Of a stretch of DNA of 64,000 bases, positions 46,001-56,460 are shown piece after piece; within the stretch, counting starts at the first letter, position 1; every line of letters starts with the position of its first letter. The stretch covers positions 23,446 through 87,445 of the forward strand of contig JAIVFH010000129.1 in NCBI GenBank assembly GCA_025765595.1. Reading direction: 5' to 3'. A model generated the notes under the pieces. That model had not been told where the DNA came from and made no database searches. It was given only the letters and a program-made list of their open reading frames with translations. Source of the DNA: Obelidium mucronatum. Taxonomy: Eukaryota > Chytridiomycota > Chytridiomycetes > Chytridiales > Chytriomycetaceae. Both the position numbers and the translations under genes were made by a program.

Positions 46001-46417
46001 GGCGAGAGGTCCGTGTACAATGCTGTTCCCAATGGATCTGTGTATGGTGTTCCGCAAGTCGCTGGATCGGTTTATGCTGGATCTGCATATGGACAGCCAA
46101 TGGTTGCAATGCCCGGACATGCCGGATCTGTGTATGGAGGCAGTAATTATGGACAACAGCAGCAGCTGCATCAACAACCAGCCGTATTGGCTGGATACGC
46201 GCCCTCGATTGTGTCTGTGTCCAACACTAATCGTAGCCAACCGAGCGACGAACAAATATTATTCCAAATTCGGCAAATATTGTCAACGGCTGATTTGATG
46301 ACTGTGACAAGAAAGAGTGTGAGGGAAGAATTGACGCGGGTGTTTGGAGTGGACTTGAGTTCAAGGAAAGAGTATATCCATGCTTGTATTGATGGGGTTC
46401 TTAAAGGGGAGTTGTGA
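40017..46417 (+). CDS. chitin synthase with N-terminal myosin-motor-like domain (class V/VII type)
   Basis: Eight exons: 40017-40414, 40492-42328, 42425-44116, 44194-44519, 44591-44876, 44934-45557, 45627-45764 and 45821-46417; 1965 residues. It polymerises UDP-GlcNAc into chitin at the plasma membrane. Residues 1-770 form a myosin-like domain with P-loop [11 protein letters not shown]. Next come a basic region and membrane segments ([16 protein letters not shown]), a cytochrome-b5-like segment ([15 protein letters not shown]), more membrane helices, and the family-2 glycosyltransferase core (MVPCYTEGEASL, FIVADG, VDADTE, EDRYLTT and the QRRRW motif). The C-terminal 60 residues form a DEK-C-like domain ([12 protein letters not shown]). 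Switch I ([14 protein letters not shown]) and switch II ([10 protein letters not shown]) depart from myosin consensus. Exon 1 is extremely GC-rich. Confidence 0.92.
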
Positions 46418-46605
46418 TTGTGACATCTCGTGACAGTTATTGTTTTTTTGTTCTTTTTTTGTTTTTTGTTTTCAATTGTTGTTTCTCCTGTGGGTTTTGC
46501 ATTTTTTCTTTTCGTTTAGTATCCCATTGGTTGACTAAAATACTCTAAAATATAAAACCTCTTTGATTTACGTACAATATTACCCCTCCTTTGGGAAAAA
46601 GAAAA

Positions 46606-46636
<31 letters not shown>

Positions 46637-46862
46637 GTATGCCCAAAGGAGGTTGCAAACTGGTGAATGATAGAAGAGTCAACTCCAGCACACAAAGATA
46701 AAAAGATGGTGACTTATTCACATAGACAGCAGTAGCGTAACTGTGGCGCCAGTAGTAATTGGACTTGGAAGCGGCGGACTATCAACGTTTCTTCGGCAGA
46801 AGTCAAATGTTGGACTTTGACAGAAAAATATTTACTCGCTTTTCTGTTTCAATTCCAGTATT
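46418..46862. other. intergenic region with inverted repeat around a long poly-T
   Basis: The 3' flank of the chitin synthase contains a 29-nt T run (46608-46636) bracketed by a perfect 11-bp inverted repeat: CCTCCTTTGGG at 46585-46595 and CCCAAAGGAGG at 46643-46653. No gene seen. Confidence 0.7.
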
Positions 46863-48856
46863 ATGTTTTGCAGCATCCCATTTGAGATCGCGGAACAGAT
46901 TATTCTCTGGCTTCCCGTGGACGAACACCTAAAGTGTATCGGCTTTGCTTCAACTGCCTTCGGCTATATCTTGTTTTCCGAGTCCCATGTTCCCACTGCT
47001 TCGCTACATCTTGATCGTCGTCCCTTTCTAAACAACAAGCTGTTTTCAAAGTGGGACAGCTTACCCTGGCCGTACAAAATGGCCCTGTTTAGTTGGTACA
47101 CAACTCTCAAGCGTAACAGCCTCCCTTGGCTGTCCTTGCAGGTGCGGGAGCATACACTGTTGCGGTTGCAACAACAGTTATTTGCCAGCAAACCCAATTT
47201 TCACGTGGATGCAAAATATTTGTCAAAGATAGTCTCTCAACGACACTTGAGTGTTTTCAAAGAGGCTTTGACTTTGGTTCAAGACCAAGAGCTGCTAAAT
47301 TCGCTCGCTACGCTGTATCTTGAAGGAGTGGCAAAACGAGGATCCACAGATCTCGCTATCTTTTTGGTGAGAGTTTTAATTTAACTGGTTGAGCTCGTTC
47401 CTGAATCAATCTTTTTTAGATGGATCAAAATGCTTCATGTGGTGTTCCGGTAGAAGAAGTACTCCACGTCGCCGTCCGGTGCAACAATCTGGCTTTGGTG
47501 GAACGGCTGATTGTTGATGGTCGGCTTGGAAAGGATGTTCGCTTGAGTATTTCCTGTGAGCTTGCTGCGAGGAATGGCTTTTTCGAGATGGTTAAATTGC
47601 TTTTGGAGCATGGTTCTGGAGGAGTTGAACCAGCTGCCGCAGCGGCAATGAGAAACAAACACAAGGCAGTTGTTGACTACTTGATGGGTAGAGAGGGCTT
47701 TCGGCCTCATTCCAGTATGCTGAGTGCTGCGGCCGGTGAGGGATTGTTGGATCTTGTGGAGCAGTGTCTGAAAAACGTAAGTCAGGACACAAATTACGTC
47801 TCGCCGGACGCCATTTGGGCAGCCAGTCGTAACGGCCATGCATGTGTCGTGAAAAGATTGTTGGAAGATGGGAGAGCCGATCCAAGCTACGAAGGAAATC
47901 GCGCGATTGTTGATGCTGCTTTCTTTGGACATGCCGAGCTTGTGCGAGTTCTCCTTGACGATGGGCGAGTGAATCCTTCAGATCAAGCCAATCAAGCACT
48001 GATCAATGCTTCCAAAAACGGGCACACCGAAGTTGTGCGTCTTCTCCTTCATGATTCGCGAATGGACCCTTCTGCTCAAGATGATGAGGCATTGGTTGGA
48101 GCATCCAAAAGAGGGCATTCAGAAGTTGTTCGCCTTCTCCTATCAGATAGGAGAGTGGATCCTGCTGCTCGCAATAATGAGGCTCTTTGTAGTTTAATGG
48201 GAAACAAACAAGACGCAGTTTTCTATCTCCTCCTTTCAGATGTGAGAGTGGATCCTGCTGCTCGAAGCAATCACGCCCTTCGAGTCGCTGCAGAGCATGG
48301 ATATGTACAGCGGTTATCCCTGCTGCTTCAAGATCCAAGAACAGATCCGACAGCTGAGAACAACGATGCTCTAATGAAGGCTTGCAATAATGGCCATGTG
48401 GATATACTTCGCCTGCTCCTCCGACACGGTGTAGATCCTTCTGTAAATAACAATCAAGCTATTTTTGAAGCAGCCTGGTCCGAAAATTTGGAGCTTGTTG
48501 ATATGCTGCTGTCTGATCCAAGAGTTGATCCGTCTGGGAAGGATGGCTGGGAGTCTGCTTTACTGGTGGCTGCACAAAGTGGAAATATTGCAGTCATGTT
48601 GCGACTTCTGGAGGATCCGCGATTGGATCCTCGGCCAATTTTACTTAATGCTGAGATTGAATGGTTTCACACAATTGCAAGTTCACTTTTGGAAAGTAAA
48701 CGTTTGAATTGCAATGAAAAAGAGCTGGTTTCACAGCTGGATGCCTTTTGTATCGATTTTTTGAAGTCAGTCGCGAATGGCAAAGCTGACAGATTCTCCG
48801 GTGAGAACGGGAATAGAGTGCTTAAGAAAATTGCGGAAGGTTTTAGTTTTGAATAA
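46863..48856 (+). CDS. F-box-like ankyrin-repeat protein
   Basis: Two exons, 46863-47366 and 47420-48856, 646 residues. The N-terminus (IPFEIAEQIILWLPVDEHLK) has the F-box pattern, which would bind Skp1 in an SCF ubiquitin ligase. From about residue 170 onward there are about ten ankyrin-type repeats of a regular form (GHTEVVRLLL, GHSEVVRLLL, SDRRVDPAARNNEAL), giving a substrate-binding surface. Repeats such as DGRADPSYEGN, DSRMDPSAQDDEA and DVRVDPAARSNHA show recent internal duplication. F-box/ankyrin families are often expanded in chytrids and near chromosome ends (general knowledge). The F-box call is by pattern only. Confidence 0.82.
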
Positions 48857-48921
48857 AATTAGGCGTCAAATTTTGATTACTGGCTTGGGACCGGTTTCCA
48901 GGTGATGTGGATTCCAAGTAA

Positions 48922-49270
48922 TCACCGAGCCACTTCCACGTTGTCCAAGCATAGAGTGATGCCAAAATCTCCAGTCGCCAGTCGGAGCGAATTGAATAAA
49001 CAATTCCCATCAGGCTTGATATACGATGGCGCTATTCCAGCAAATAAGTAGTCAGTTGAGGTACGAATAACGTACGCCGGACGGTGAGTATGCTGCTGAT
49101 TTTTTAAATACGAGACAAAGCAAAACAAAACAATTCTTACCAGTAATTCAGAGCGCTCCATGCATTTAATTTCTTCAAGTCGTTGCCGTTTGTTTGCCAC
49201 AGGAGCCGGCGGAGGTGATGGGGCCTTTGGCGGTAGCGGTAGGTTCTTGCGTTTGACAGCACTAGCAACA
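48922..49270 (-). pseudogene. remnant gene with OTU-like DGNCLF motif
   Basis: Two apparent exons on the minus strand, about 49255-49141 and 49092-48922, joined by a 48-bp GTAAGA...AG intron. The product is rich in Pro/Lys, then contains RPAYVIRTSTDYLF and IKPDGNCLFNSL before a stop. DGNCLF is the start of the catalytic segment in OTU cysteine proteases, but the rest of that domain, including the histidine, is missing. A plausible 5' part (ATG near 49387, reading MTSISPKPLPPTPRNRYL) does not connect in frame. I read it as a truncated, decaying gene, perhaps of mobile-element origin; the OTU link is weak. Confidence 0.35.
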
Positions 49271-49399
49271 TTCAGTGGGTTGAGGGTAGTTTACCGCCCG
49301 GAACGCCCGGAATTTGCGCGAGCACCTCCGTGTGCAGATAGCGGTTTCTTGGCGTTGGAGGGAGTGGTTTTGGACTGATTGATGTCATTGTGATTGGTC

Positions 49400-50149
49400 T
49401 AAAATGGAGAAATCTTATTGGCTGCCCCAATTCGGTGTTATTTTCCTTTATGCGTGATTAAATAAACAGAGTTAGATCGGCAATATAGTTTAAGCGACGG
49501 CTTATGTGACTTAGTGGGAACGTGGGTGTTGAGTTGTTTTCGCGTGATTTCTCCTCAGAATCTCTCTCTTCTAACCCTAAGAAACATTATATAATAATAA
49601 AACGCAGGTCTGCGGTTCAGCGCAGGCCGCCGACGCTCCCGCGAGGGACCCCTCCTGGGAGTATCGGTTTTTTCCATAACTGAACTCTGTATTTTATTTG
49701 TAGAAAACATTAACCCTGGCACTTGTTCTGGAGGCTCACAAGGCATGAGATGAAATACCTCGTCACATTCCTGGTGAAAACCGGTGAAAACCGGTTCGAA
49801 ACTGGTGGTTGGAATGAACACTCTCCTCTAAAACATTTAAGGGAAGGCTCAAACTCAAAGCAATTTTTTTGAGGACAAAAAAAATTTTTCCGGGCTAAGG
49901 GTGACTTTATAAACGGTTTTCGACAACCAAATAAAACAGAAATTAAGCATTCATTTTTCAACAAATCCCAACCAAAAGTTGGCTATTAATTTTGACCAAA
50001 AAGATATTTTGCACTCATAAACACTTTTGAAAGCAATGCGTGTAGGTGAATCACTGCTTCTCCTCGCTCAAGTGGCTCGGACTTGGAACCGTTTAGTGGT
50101 CAGTGCGTTTCGAGAGACTAACTCTCAATCATCCAAGTCGAAAGCCACG
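49400..50149. other. intergenic sequence, no gene recognised
   Basis: AT-rich with a GC-rich island at 49603-49660 (GCGCAGGCCGCCGACGC region). Several open frames exist but none has coherent coding character. Confidence 0.4.
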
Positions 50150-50631
50150 CACAACTATTGCACGATCAGGACGATTCTGGGAAGTGGACCTAAACGACGG
50201 GCCAGACCATTTGTTCAAAGAGCAGCTTTGTGTTACCGACTGACCTTCAATTGGCTGTGAATTGAGCTTGTGCCGTACCTTCAGAAAGACAAGACAGGTG
50301 CGCTATTACCCACCTTTCCATAGGCGACAAGCAACAATTTGGATCTCACCTCCCTTGTTTCTTAGGTCGTGGGAACCCCATCTATACAGAGAAGCAGTTA
50401 GCAATTACTCTCTATCGGTTAGCAACAGGAAACTTGTATGTCTCAATTGGAGACATCTTTGGAGTGGCGGAAGCAACAGTTCTGTCTATTACAAAGAAGG
50501 TTATTGCGGCAATCGTTGATAGACTTCAAAGAAGCACAATTTTGAATCTGATTTCCTTCCCAATCATCAAGACCAAAAGTAGAACAGTTGTTGGAATGAA
50601 TCCTAGAGCCGAATTGTTTGCATTCACGTAA
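50150..50631 (+). pseudogene. decayed PIF/Harbinger-type transposase N-terminal region
   Basis: Three reading frames carry successive pieces of a Harbinger-like transposase lead-in: GPDHLFKEQLCVTD, then ELVPYLQKDKT, then (after an AG acceptor-like site at 50364-50365) EKQLAITLYRLATGNLYVS followed by the helix-turn-helix-like DIFGVAEATVLSITKKV and AIVDRLQ. A premature stop and frame changes interrupt it, and no DDE catalytic part follows. The match is to the helical DNA-binding region that precedes the DDE nuclease in PIF/Harbinger elements; it is by eye. Confidence 0.5.
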
Positions 50632-51605
50632 ACATCCATGACACTCTGTCTCATCAGGACTGCTTGTAGTTTGTCATGGTCACTCCTTAGAAACAATGAT
50701 ATTATTACAACTTCACCAAAACAATGTTATAGAAAACAAAAAAATACCATGTCTTTCGCGAAGGCTTCATGGCTTTGAGAGCTTCTTTTGCACGTTTTCC
50801 CTCCTCCTTCAGCCTCTTGGCAGCCTCCTTTTGTGCAACCTTGTCCTGTTTTGATTTTTCACAAAGAATCCGAGCAATTAAGGCTAGGTCTCTTTGTGAT
50901 GTTTCCTGTGTCGGCGGAGGAAATAAAGATTTTTTTCGACCGGAAATCCAAATTGGGATAAACCGCACAATACACAACCACCGACCAACCATGCCCAGCC
51001 ATTCGCGGAACGCTGCGGATATCGAGAGATTAAAAAAAGGGATTTTCAATTCTCCAAGAATCATTATTTAATCATTATTTTATCATTTTTGTGTCTCACG
51101 GAAAACAGTGTCAAAATGTTCAGTCAAAAAGCCTTCACGAAACCGAGTCAAGCTTGGGTAATACTTATGCCACAGTGCTAATTCTGGCAGCATTCGATGC
51201 GCAAAGAGCTCAATTATAGAAATCCGTATTGTTTAGTCGTGTTACCCCTTACGTACAGTTGTAGAGGGTCGATTTATCTATATTCTGCTTGATATGGCCA
51301 ATCTTTCAAGTCAGGCTGTCCCCACAGGCCCAAACAAGCAACCCAACATTCTTCAAGACATTTATTCAATGTAAATGAATGATAGTCCGCATGAATATTC
51401 TGCCTTATTTGTCCACCAACCCCAGAAAACACGGTGTAAAAATGCCAAACAAGCGAAACCGAAAAAGCACAGTGCAAAATAATATTCATTCCCTTAAACG
51501 ATATTCTTCGGAGAGTATTTCAAAAAGATTTCCACTACTTCTGCCTCCAAAACAATTGCTTCAAAGGCAATCAATTCTTCGCCCATCATCAAATGACACA
51601 CGAAG
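50632..51605. other. repeat-like sequence without a supported gene
   Basis: Contains a minus-strand open frame (50705-51064) with a Lys/Glu/Ala-rich helix (KEAAKRLKEEGKRAKEALK), possibly a fragment of the companion protein of a DNA transposon, but nothing I can name. AT-rich remainder. Confidence 0.3.
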
Positions 51606-51714
51606 CTTAGGATTAGAGTTAGGATTAGGATGGGCTAGGGCCAGGGCCTAGGCTTAGGGCAAAGGATTAGGATTAGAATTAGGGTTAGAAGTTGACTAGG
51701 GCTAGGGTTAGGGG
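51606..51714 (+). repeat. degenerate telomeric repeats (TTAGGG/TTAGGA type)
   Basis: About 110 bp of imperfect repeats: CTTAGGATTAGAGTTAGGAT, GGGCTAGGGCC, ATTAGGGTTAG and GGGTTAGGGG. The G-rich strand runs left to right, the orientation expected if a chromosome end once lay to the right. It abuts the poly-T of a retrotransposon fragment. Confidence 0.8.
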
Positions 51715-51847
51715 TTTTTTTTTTTTTTTTTTAATATTAAAGTTTATTGCCGCCGATAACGTAAGGTTCCTTACTCATGGGGGAGGTTGGGGAGAGTTAG
51801 GGTTTCTCCGGAAATTTTTATGATATAAAAGTTGCCTACAGGGGGAC
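51715..51847 (-). mobile_element. severely truncated 3' end of a LINE inserted at telomeric repeat
   Basis: T18 (51715-51732) directly follows GGGTTAGGGG and is followed by AATATTAAAGTTTATTGCC, nearly the same as the end of the longer element at 51860. After about 30 bp the two copies diverge. On the minus strand it is a 3' UTR with an AATAAA signal and poly(A). The right boundary is the next TTAGGGTTAGGG (51848-51859). Confidence 0.75.
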
Positions 51848-52002
51848 TTAGGGTTAGGGTTTTTTTTTTTTTTTTTTTTTTTTTAATGTTAAAGTTTATT
51901 GCCTCCGGTAACCCAAGAGGATAACAACCAAAGATGTAAGTTAAAGAAGAAGAAGAAATAGAAGAAAAGTTAAAGAAAAGTCGATAAGAAAATAAAGTCA
52001 AC

Positions 52003-54374
52003 TTAAGAAATTTCGCCAAGAAAATAGAGTCGAGCATACGCCTCCGGTAGTTTGTTGGTAGCAATGAGCCGAGGTACTTGTGAATCGGCAGGGAAGTTTC
52101 GAGCCAGGTGGTGTCGAACAAGTTTTTGATGTTGATCAAGAGAGAGAGTAGAATCCCGCAGAACGTTGGCCATGCTGTAGGGTGGGTTGAAGATAATAGC
52201 TTTCGAAGAGAATCCATCGAGCTCAGCCTGTTTAGTGAGTAAGTTTTTGAAGTGGTTGAAGATAGCAGTTTTGATGTCAGAGTCGACAGGTCCTTTGCGG
52301 TAAGTAGAAGAAATGGATTTGATGGTTTTGTTGCTGCTGAGAGCTGAGTGAAGTTTGCAGTTGTCAGCAGGAATAAGTTGTGGCATCTTGGAAGCCATTC
52401 GACAGGTAATGAAGTCGGCCCGGTCCAAGAAGCTTGGGAGAAACAGAAGACGACGGATAGCAGAAGACTGAAGTGGAACTGGTGGTTGCAGTGGCTTGAA
52501 GATCCATTGGCAGATTTGATTGGTAAGACCAGACCCAGCAGATCCAAGTGCAAGACGTTCTGATTGAGAGATGGTAGCGTTAGCGAGAGGTAAAGAATAT
52601 TCCCACTTTGGTCGGATAAGAGAGACAAAGATGGCACGACGAGACTGGGTGGTCCATGAAGAAGCATGTGGAGAAGCAGGAGATGGTTTCAAAGGAGCGA
52701 CGAGCTTGGTGGATTTTTCCCATGAAATAGTTGAAGAATTGAGGACCAGGCAGTGGAGAGTGGCAGCCCAAGGTAGCGGTCTCGCTCTTTAGCAGGAATA
52801 GTGGTACCGTTGTAGATGAGTGGTGGCCCAGTGTAGTTGATGGTGGTACACTTGGATGGAGAGAGCGTAAGTCGACTCGAGATACAGAAGTTGACAATAA
52901 TGGCAAAAGCCTTTTGAAGAAGAAAATCAGAAAAAGTGCGAACAGAAATATCGTCGGCAAAGAAAGAAGAAGGTGTAGTGCCGCGAGTAGGAGGGAGTTC
53001 AGAAACTAATTCAAAAGCAAGAGGATCAATAAAAATGTTGAACAAAATTGGAGAAAGAGAAGAGCCTTGTGGTAAACCACGCGAGCGAGTAATGATGCGA
53101 GTATACTTGTCACCATAGAGAACCCTGGTGTAGGTACGGTGGAAGAGTTGGTGGACAGCAGCCAAGATGTTGAGGTGGAATGGACAGTTGGACTGGAGAA
53201 GTTTAGACTTGAGGCGGTCGAGTAGAATTGGAATGTCAACAGTGTCGTAAGCCTTGTAGAAATCAGTGAGTAGAGTGCGAGTATCCTTGGAAGCAGTGTT
53301 GGCAGCCCAGGCTAAGTTGGAAGAGGTGGAACGACCTGGTTGGAAACCTTGTTGTGTAAGATGGACAGTAGTAAAACGACGGAGATAAACATGGAGACAC
53401 TTTTCGTAGAGCAGACGGAGACAGTTGCCGACCCCGAGCGGTCGGAAGTCAAGGAGAGTTGGGTGGAGCGGTGGAGTTGAGGACTTGGGAATGAGGATGG
53501 TGTTGAAGGCCCTCCATTGTTCAGGAATGATACCATGGGAGAAGCAGACTTGAAGGAGACTGGACAGAGCAGGGAGAATATCGGTAGAGTGGACCAATTG
53601 TTTGAGTAGATTCCAGGAGATTCCATCAGGCCCAGACGCCTTATGGAGTGGATAAGCAGTGATTAGAGCTAAAATTTGGTCAGTGGTAGCAAAGACAAAG
53701 TTTTCCGGTAGATCTGGCGGGTTGGCAGGGTCAATGAGTGGAGGCGGCGACTGGTAAAGAGGGTCCATGGAGCGGTAGAGATTTCGAAAGGTACTTCTGG
53801 CTTCATCGAGTTGTTTTGGAGACGGAGAGAACCCATACTGGAGAGTACTTTTTGGACTGGAGGAAGACTTTGCCTGGCGAATAGCATCCAAGGTGGTAGT
53901 GGTTTTAGTTTTTGGGAGGGGGGAGTGGTGTGGAGGTAATGTTGCCTTCTTAGGGCCGTACAGCAGAGCTGCAAGCTGACGCAGTTTGTCACTGATTTGG
54001 TTATACAAATCATCAATGACAGTTTGGGGAGGAAATTCAGATACAGAAAGTAAAGATATATTCGCAAAAATATTTTTATGGAGTGGTAAACGAGTGAGTT
54101 TTGGGAGGCGATGATAATTAAAACGAACGAGATGTTCAGGGTTAAAAGCTAAAGGGGATTGTAAAATAGTTTTGGGAGAGGATGGATGCATGGAAGCAAA
54201 ATACGATTCAGAAGAAAGTGGCACAGCAGTACTGGATAACCCAGCTAAAGAAGAAAAGGATGGAGAGGCGGGTGAAGGAGCGGCACTAGAAGAAACGGCC
54301 AAGAAATTAGAAGAAGAAGAAACAAAAGATACAGAAGAACCTGAGACCAGTGGACCAGAAGGAGACTTAACCAT
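52003..54374 (-). pseudogene. LINE ORF2 reverse transcriptase, one frameshift
   Basis: The main frame (54374-52689, 561 residues) carries RT motifs in order: HKASGPDGISWNLLKQL, DFRPLGVGNCLRLLYEK, FQPGRSTSSNLAW, LLTDFYKAYDTVD (motif A), GLPQGSSLSPILFNIFIDPL (motif B), SFFADDISV (motif C, FADD) and YLGLPLSTAW. The thumb and C-terminal part (LIRPKWEYSLPLANATISQS onward, to 52003) continues in the -1 frame from about 52692, so this copy is broken or uses frameshifting. The N-terminal 200 residues are Ser/Pro-rich with no endonuclease signature, and the C-terminus lacks the Cys/His knuckle and PD..D/E pattern of restriction-like endonucleases. It overlaps ORF1 by 130 nt in the -1 frame. Confidence 0.8.
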
Positions 54375-56422
54375 CGACTTGGGAAGGAGCTGAAGATTTC
54401 ATGGCTCCGTTTCTCATACAAGTGTTCGGCCCAGCCAGCAAAGAAGCCTTGGACCCGTACATAAGGAGAAGACTCAGCAATCTTGTAGACCCTCTTATAG
54501 TTCCAGAGCAGTTGCTTGGCAGATACAGAGTCCTTGTCCATTTGGAAGTTTTCCAAGACCTTAAACCCAAGCTTAGTGAGTTTCTGAGCGATGAACCCGG
54601 CAAAAGTAATGTTGACAGTGAGCTCCATAGTAGCAACCCCGACAGATGAGAAGTTATAGATTTCCCTAACAGGTACTTTCACCAACTCCAGTTTCTGCTT
54701 AAGCTGCGAATAAGGGATCTTTTTGAACCCAACGACATACAAGAGTGCGACATTATTCTTGACCTCAACTTCGGAGAACTGGCGGTAGAATTCAACGTCT
54801 GGTTGCACTTGAGTACGCTTAAACTTAGGAGGAGACTGTTCAGGAACCGGAGCTTTGAGCTCAGCAAGCGCAGCAAGGACCTCAGAGTCTTGCTCTGAAG
54901 GAGGTTCCGAGATTGCATCGGCCCAAGACTTTCGAGCTGTAGACTGAGTAGTGGATTGGCGACCTGAAGACGAGCCAGCTCTTGATTGCTGGTACAGAGA
55001 GCGAGTTTCCTCAAGCTCCTCTGAGAGCTTCTTGAGCTTGGCGTTAAAATCGCAACGAATTTCGACAATCTCTTTGTCCTTGAAGGCAAGCTCGGCTTGG
55101 AATTGCTCTTCCATCGCAGCAGTCTTGCGGTCAAACTTGTCTTCAAGAGCAGACATAATCGACACTTGAAAACGCTCCATGATTGCTTGAATATCTTGGA
55201 GTGACGCAGGTGCTGCTGAGGGAGGAGTAGATGGAGTCGGCTGAGTCGCAAAGTCATGTGGGGGGTCATATTGACCAGAGCCCAAGTTTGACTGCTGACG
55301 AGTAGAATCCAGCTTGGCATGACGGATGTCTTGCTGGTAAGTCGGCTGTTGATTAGACACTTCAGCATCGGCGTCGCGAGCGACGCGTTGCTGCTTTTCG
55401 ACCGCAGTTGGAAAGCCAACAGGAGCGGCATCGCGGGCAGAGTGCGCAGAGGAAGCGGACTGGGGTGCGGCAGCGATTTTTGCGGAAGCGGCGGCGACAG
55501 AGGCGGCGGCATCCGTTGTCCCGAAGCGGCGAGGGGGCTCAGAGTGACTGGCCCCACCGTTCCGGACTAAACGAATCGGCTTGATGGCGTCACGAGCGCC
55601 CGGCCGTTGGTGTCCGTCACTAGAGGAGGCACCGGCGTGATCGACGGAGTCGGCGGCGGTGTTTGTTGCTGCTGATGCTGCGGCAGCGTAAGTGACTGAC
55701 TTGGATTGATTTAAGTTGAGACGAGTGTCTCTTTTGACGTAGGCGGCGGTGGACTCGATGACGACGTCGTCGACTTCTCCGTCGTCCATGTCGAAATTGA
55801 CCGATGAGTACGCGCTGCTGTCGTCGGACGGGTTGTTGTTGTTGGTGATGTTGTTGGTGGCGTCGAAGTCTCCTGTCTTAAGAGGAGGCAAGAGCGCAGC
55901 GCTTCCCCCACTAGTGCGACCGCGGCGCTTCTCCGCGACATACTCCGCGTAAGAGGCCGCGATGATGCGGTCTTCGTCGTCCGAATTTCCGAAGTCGTCT
56001 TGGTTGGTTGTGACACCTGCCACCAACTTGGTGGGAGGTCCCGCCTCGGGCGACGACGCATCGGCCGATACGGCAATCTCGTCGCGCGTACGCTTCAGCA
56101 TCCCTGCGACCGACGGCTGTTTGGCGGTGGGTTGAAGACTGAGGAGTTGCGCGATCTCTCCGAACTGCGCACACTTTGACAAACGTGCGACCGCGAACGC
56201 TGCAAGTTGCTGCTTGGGTTCCTTGCACTTTCGGCCGCAAATGACGTAGATAATGCCGGCCGGCTTGTTCGGATCGGTCGTGAGCGAGCGATATGCACAA
56301 GAAGGACATCTGACGTCATACTGCTTGATGGCAGCCCGAACGAGCACAGAGGCCTTAGCCGATGCTTCAGGGATGCGATTGGGAGCGCTTGAGCTACTGG
56401 ATGCAGCAGGATACGAGTGCAT
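54245..56422 (-). CDS. LINE ORF1 protein (nucleic-acid-binding, gag-like)
   Basis: 725 residues, start at 56422 only about 40 bp from the telomere-repeat boundary. A possible zinc ribbon lies near the N-terminus (CPSCAYRS ... CGRKC). The middle is Ala/Ser/Asp-rich and disordered, followed by a coiled coil (about residues 430-490, ELAFKDKEIVEIRCDFNAKL). Near residues 570-650 an RRM-like segment (NNVALLYVVGFKKIPYSQLK) would bind RNA. The last 45 residues are hydrophobic and lie in the 130-nt overlap with ORF2, so the biologically relevant protein may end before them or shift frame. By analogy with LINE ORF1 proteins it packages the element RNA. Confidence 0.75.
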   Translation of the reverse strand: MHSYPAASSSSSAPNRIPEASAKASVLVRAAIKQYDVRCPSCAYRSLTTDPNKPAGIIYVICGRKCKEPKQQLAAFAVARLSKCAQFGEIAQLLSLQPTAKQPSVAGMLKRTRDEIAVSADASSPEAGPPTKLVAGVTTNQDDFGNSDDEDRIIAASYAEYVAEKRRGRTSGGSAALLPPLKTGDFDATNNITNNNNPSDDSSAYSSVNFDMDDGEVDDVVIESTAAYVKRDTRLNLNQSKSVTYAAAASAATNTAADSVDHAGASSSDGHQRPGARDAIKPIRLVRNGGASHSEPPRRFGTTDAAASVAAASAKIAAAPQSASSAHSARDAAPVGFPTAVEKQQRVARDADAEVSNQQPTYQQDIRHAKLDSTRQQSNLGSGQYDPPHDFATQPTPSTPPSAAPASLQDIQAIMERFQVSIMSALEDKFDRKTAAMEEQFQAELAFKDKEIVEIRCDFNAKLKKLSEELEETRSLYQQSRAGSSSGRQSTTQSTARKSWADAISEPPSEQDSEVLAALAELKAPVPEQSPPKFKRTQVQPDVEFYRQFSEVEVKNNVALLYVVGFKKIPYSQLKQKLELVKVPVREIYNFSSVGVATMELTVNITFAGFIAQKLTKLGFKVLENFQMDKDSVSAKQLLWNYKRVYKIAESSPYVRVQGFFAGWAEHLYEKRSHEIFSSFPSRWLSLLLVHWSQVLLYLLFLLLLISWPFLLVPLLHPPLHPFLL

Positions 56423-56460
56423 TGGAGACTTTGACAGTAGTAGGCAATTAGGTAGGAATC

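Larger units (their letters stand above)
51860..56460 (-). mobile_element. telomere-associated non-LTR retrotransposon (about 4.6 kb, near full length)
   Basis: On the minus strand: short 5' leader, ORF1 (56422-54245), ORF2 with reverse transcriptase (54374 to about 52003, one frameshift), a 3' UTR with AATAAA and a 25-nt poly(A) (T run 51860-51884). Both ends lie in telomere-type repeat: TTAGGGTTAGGG at 51848-51859 abuts the poly-T and AGGGTTAGGG at 56461-56470 abuts the 5' end. The polarity fits reverse transcription primed by a TTAGGG 3' end. I see no apurinic-type or restriction-like endonuclease domain in either ORF. Confidence 0.85.
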
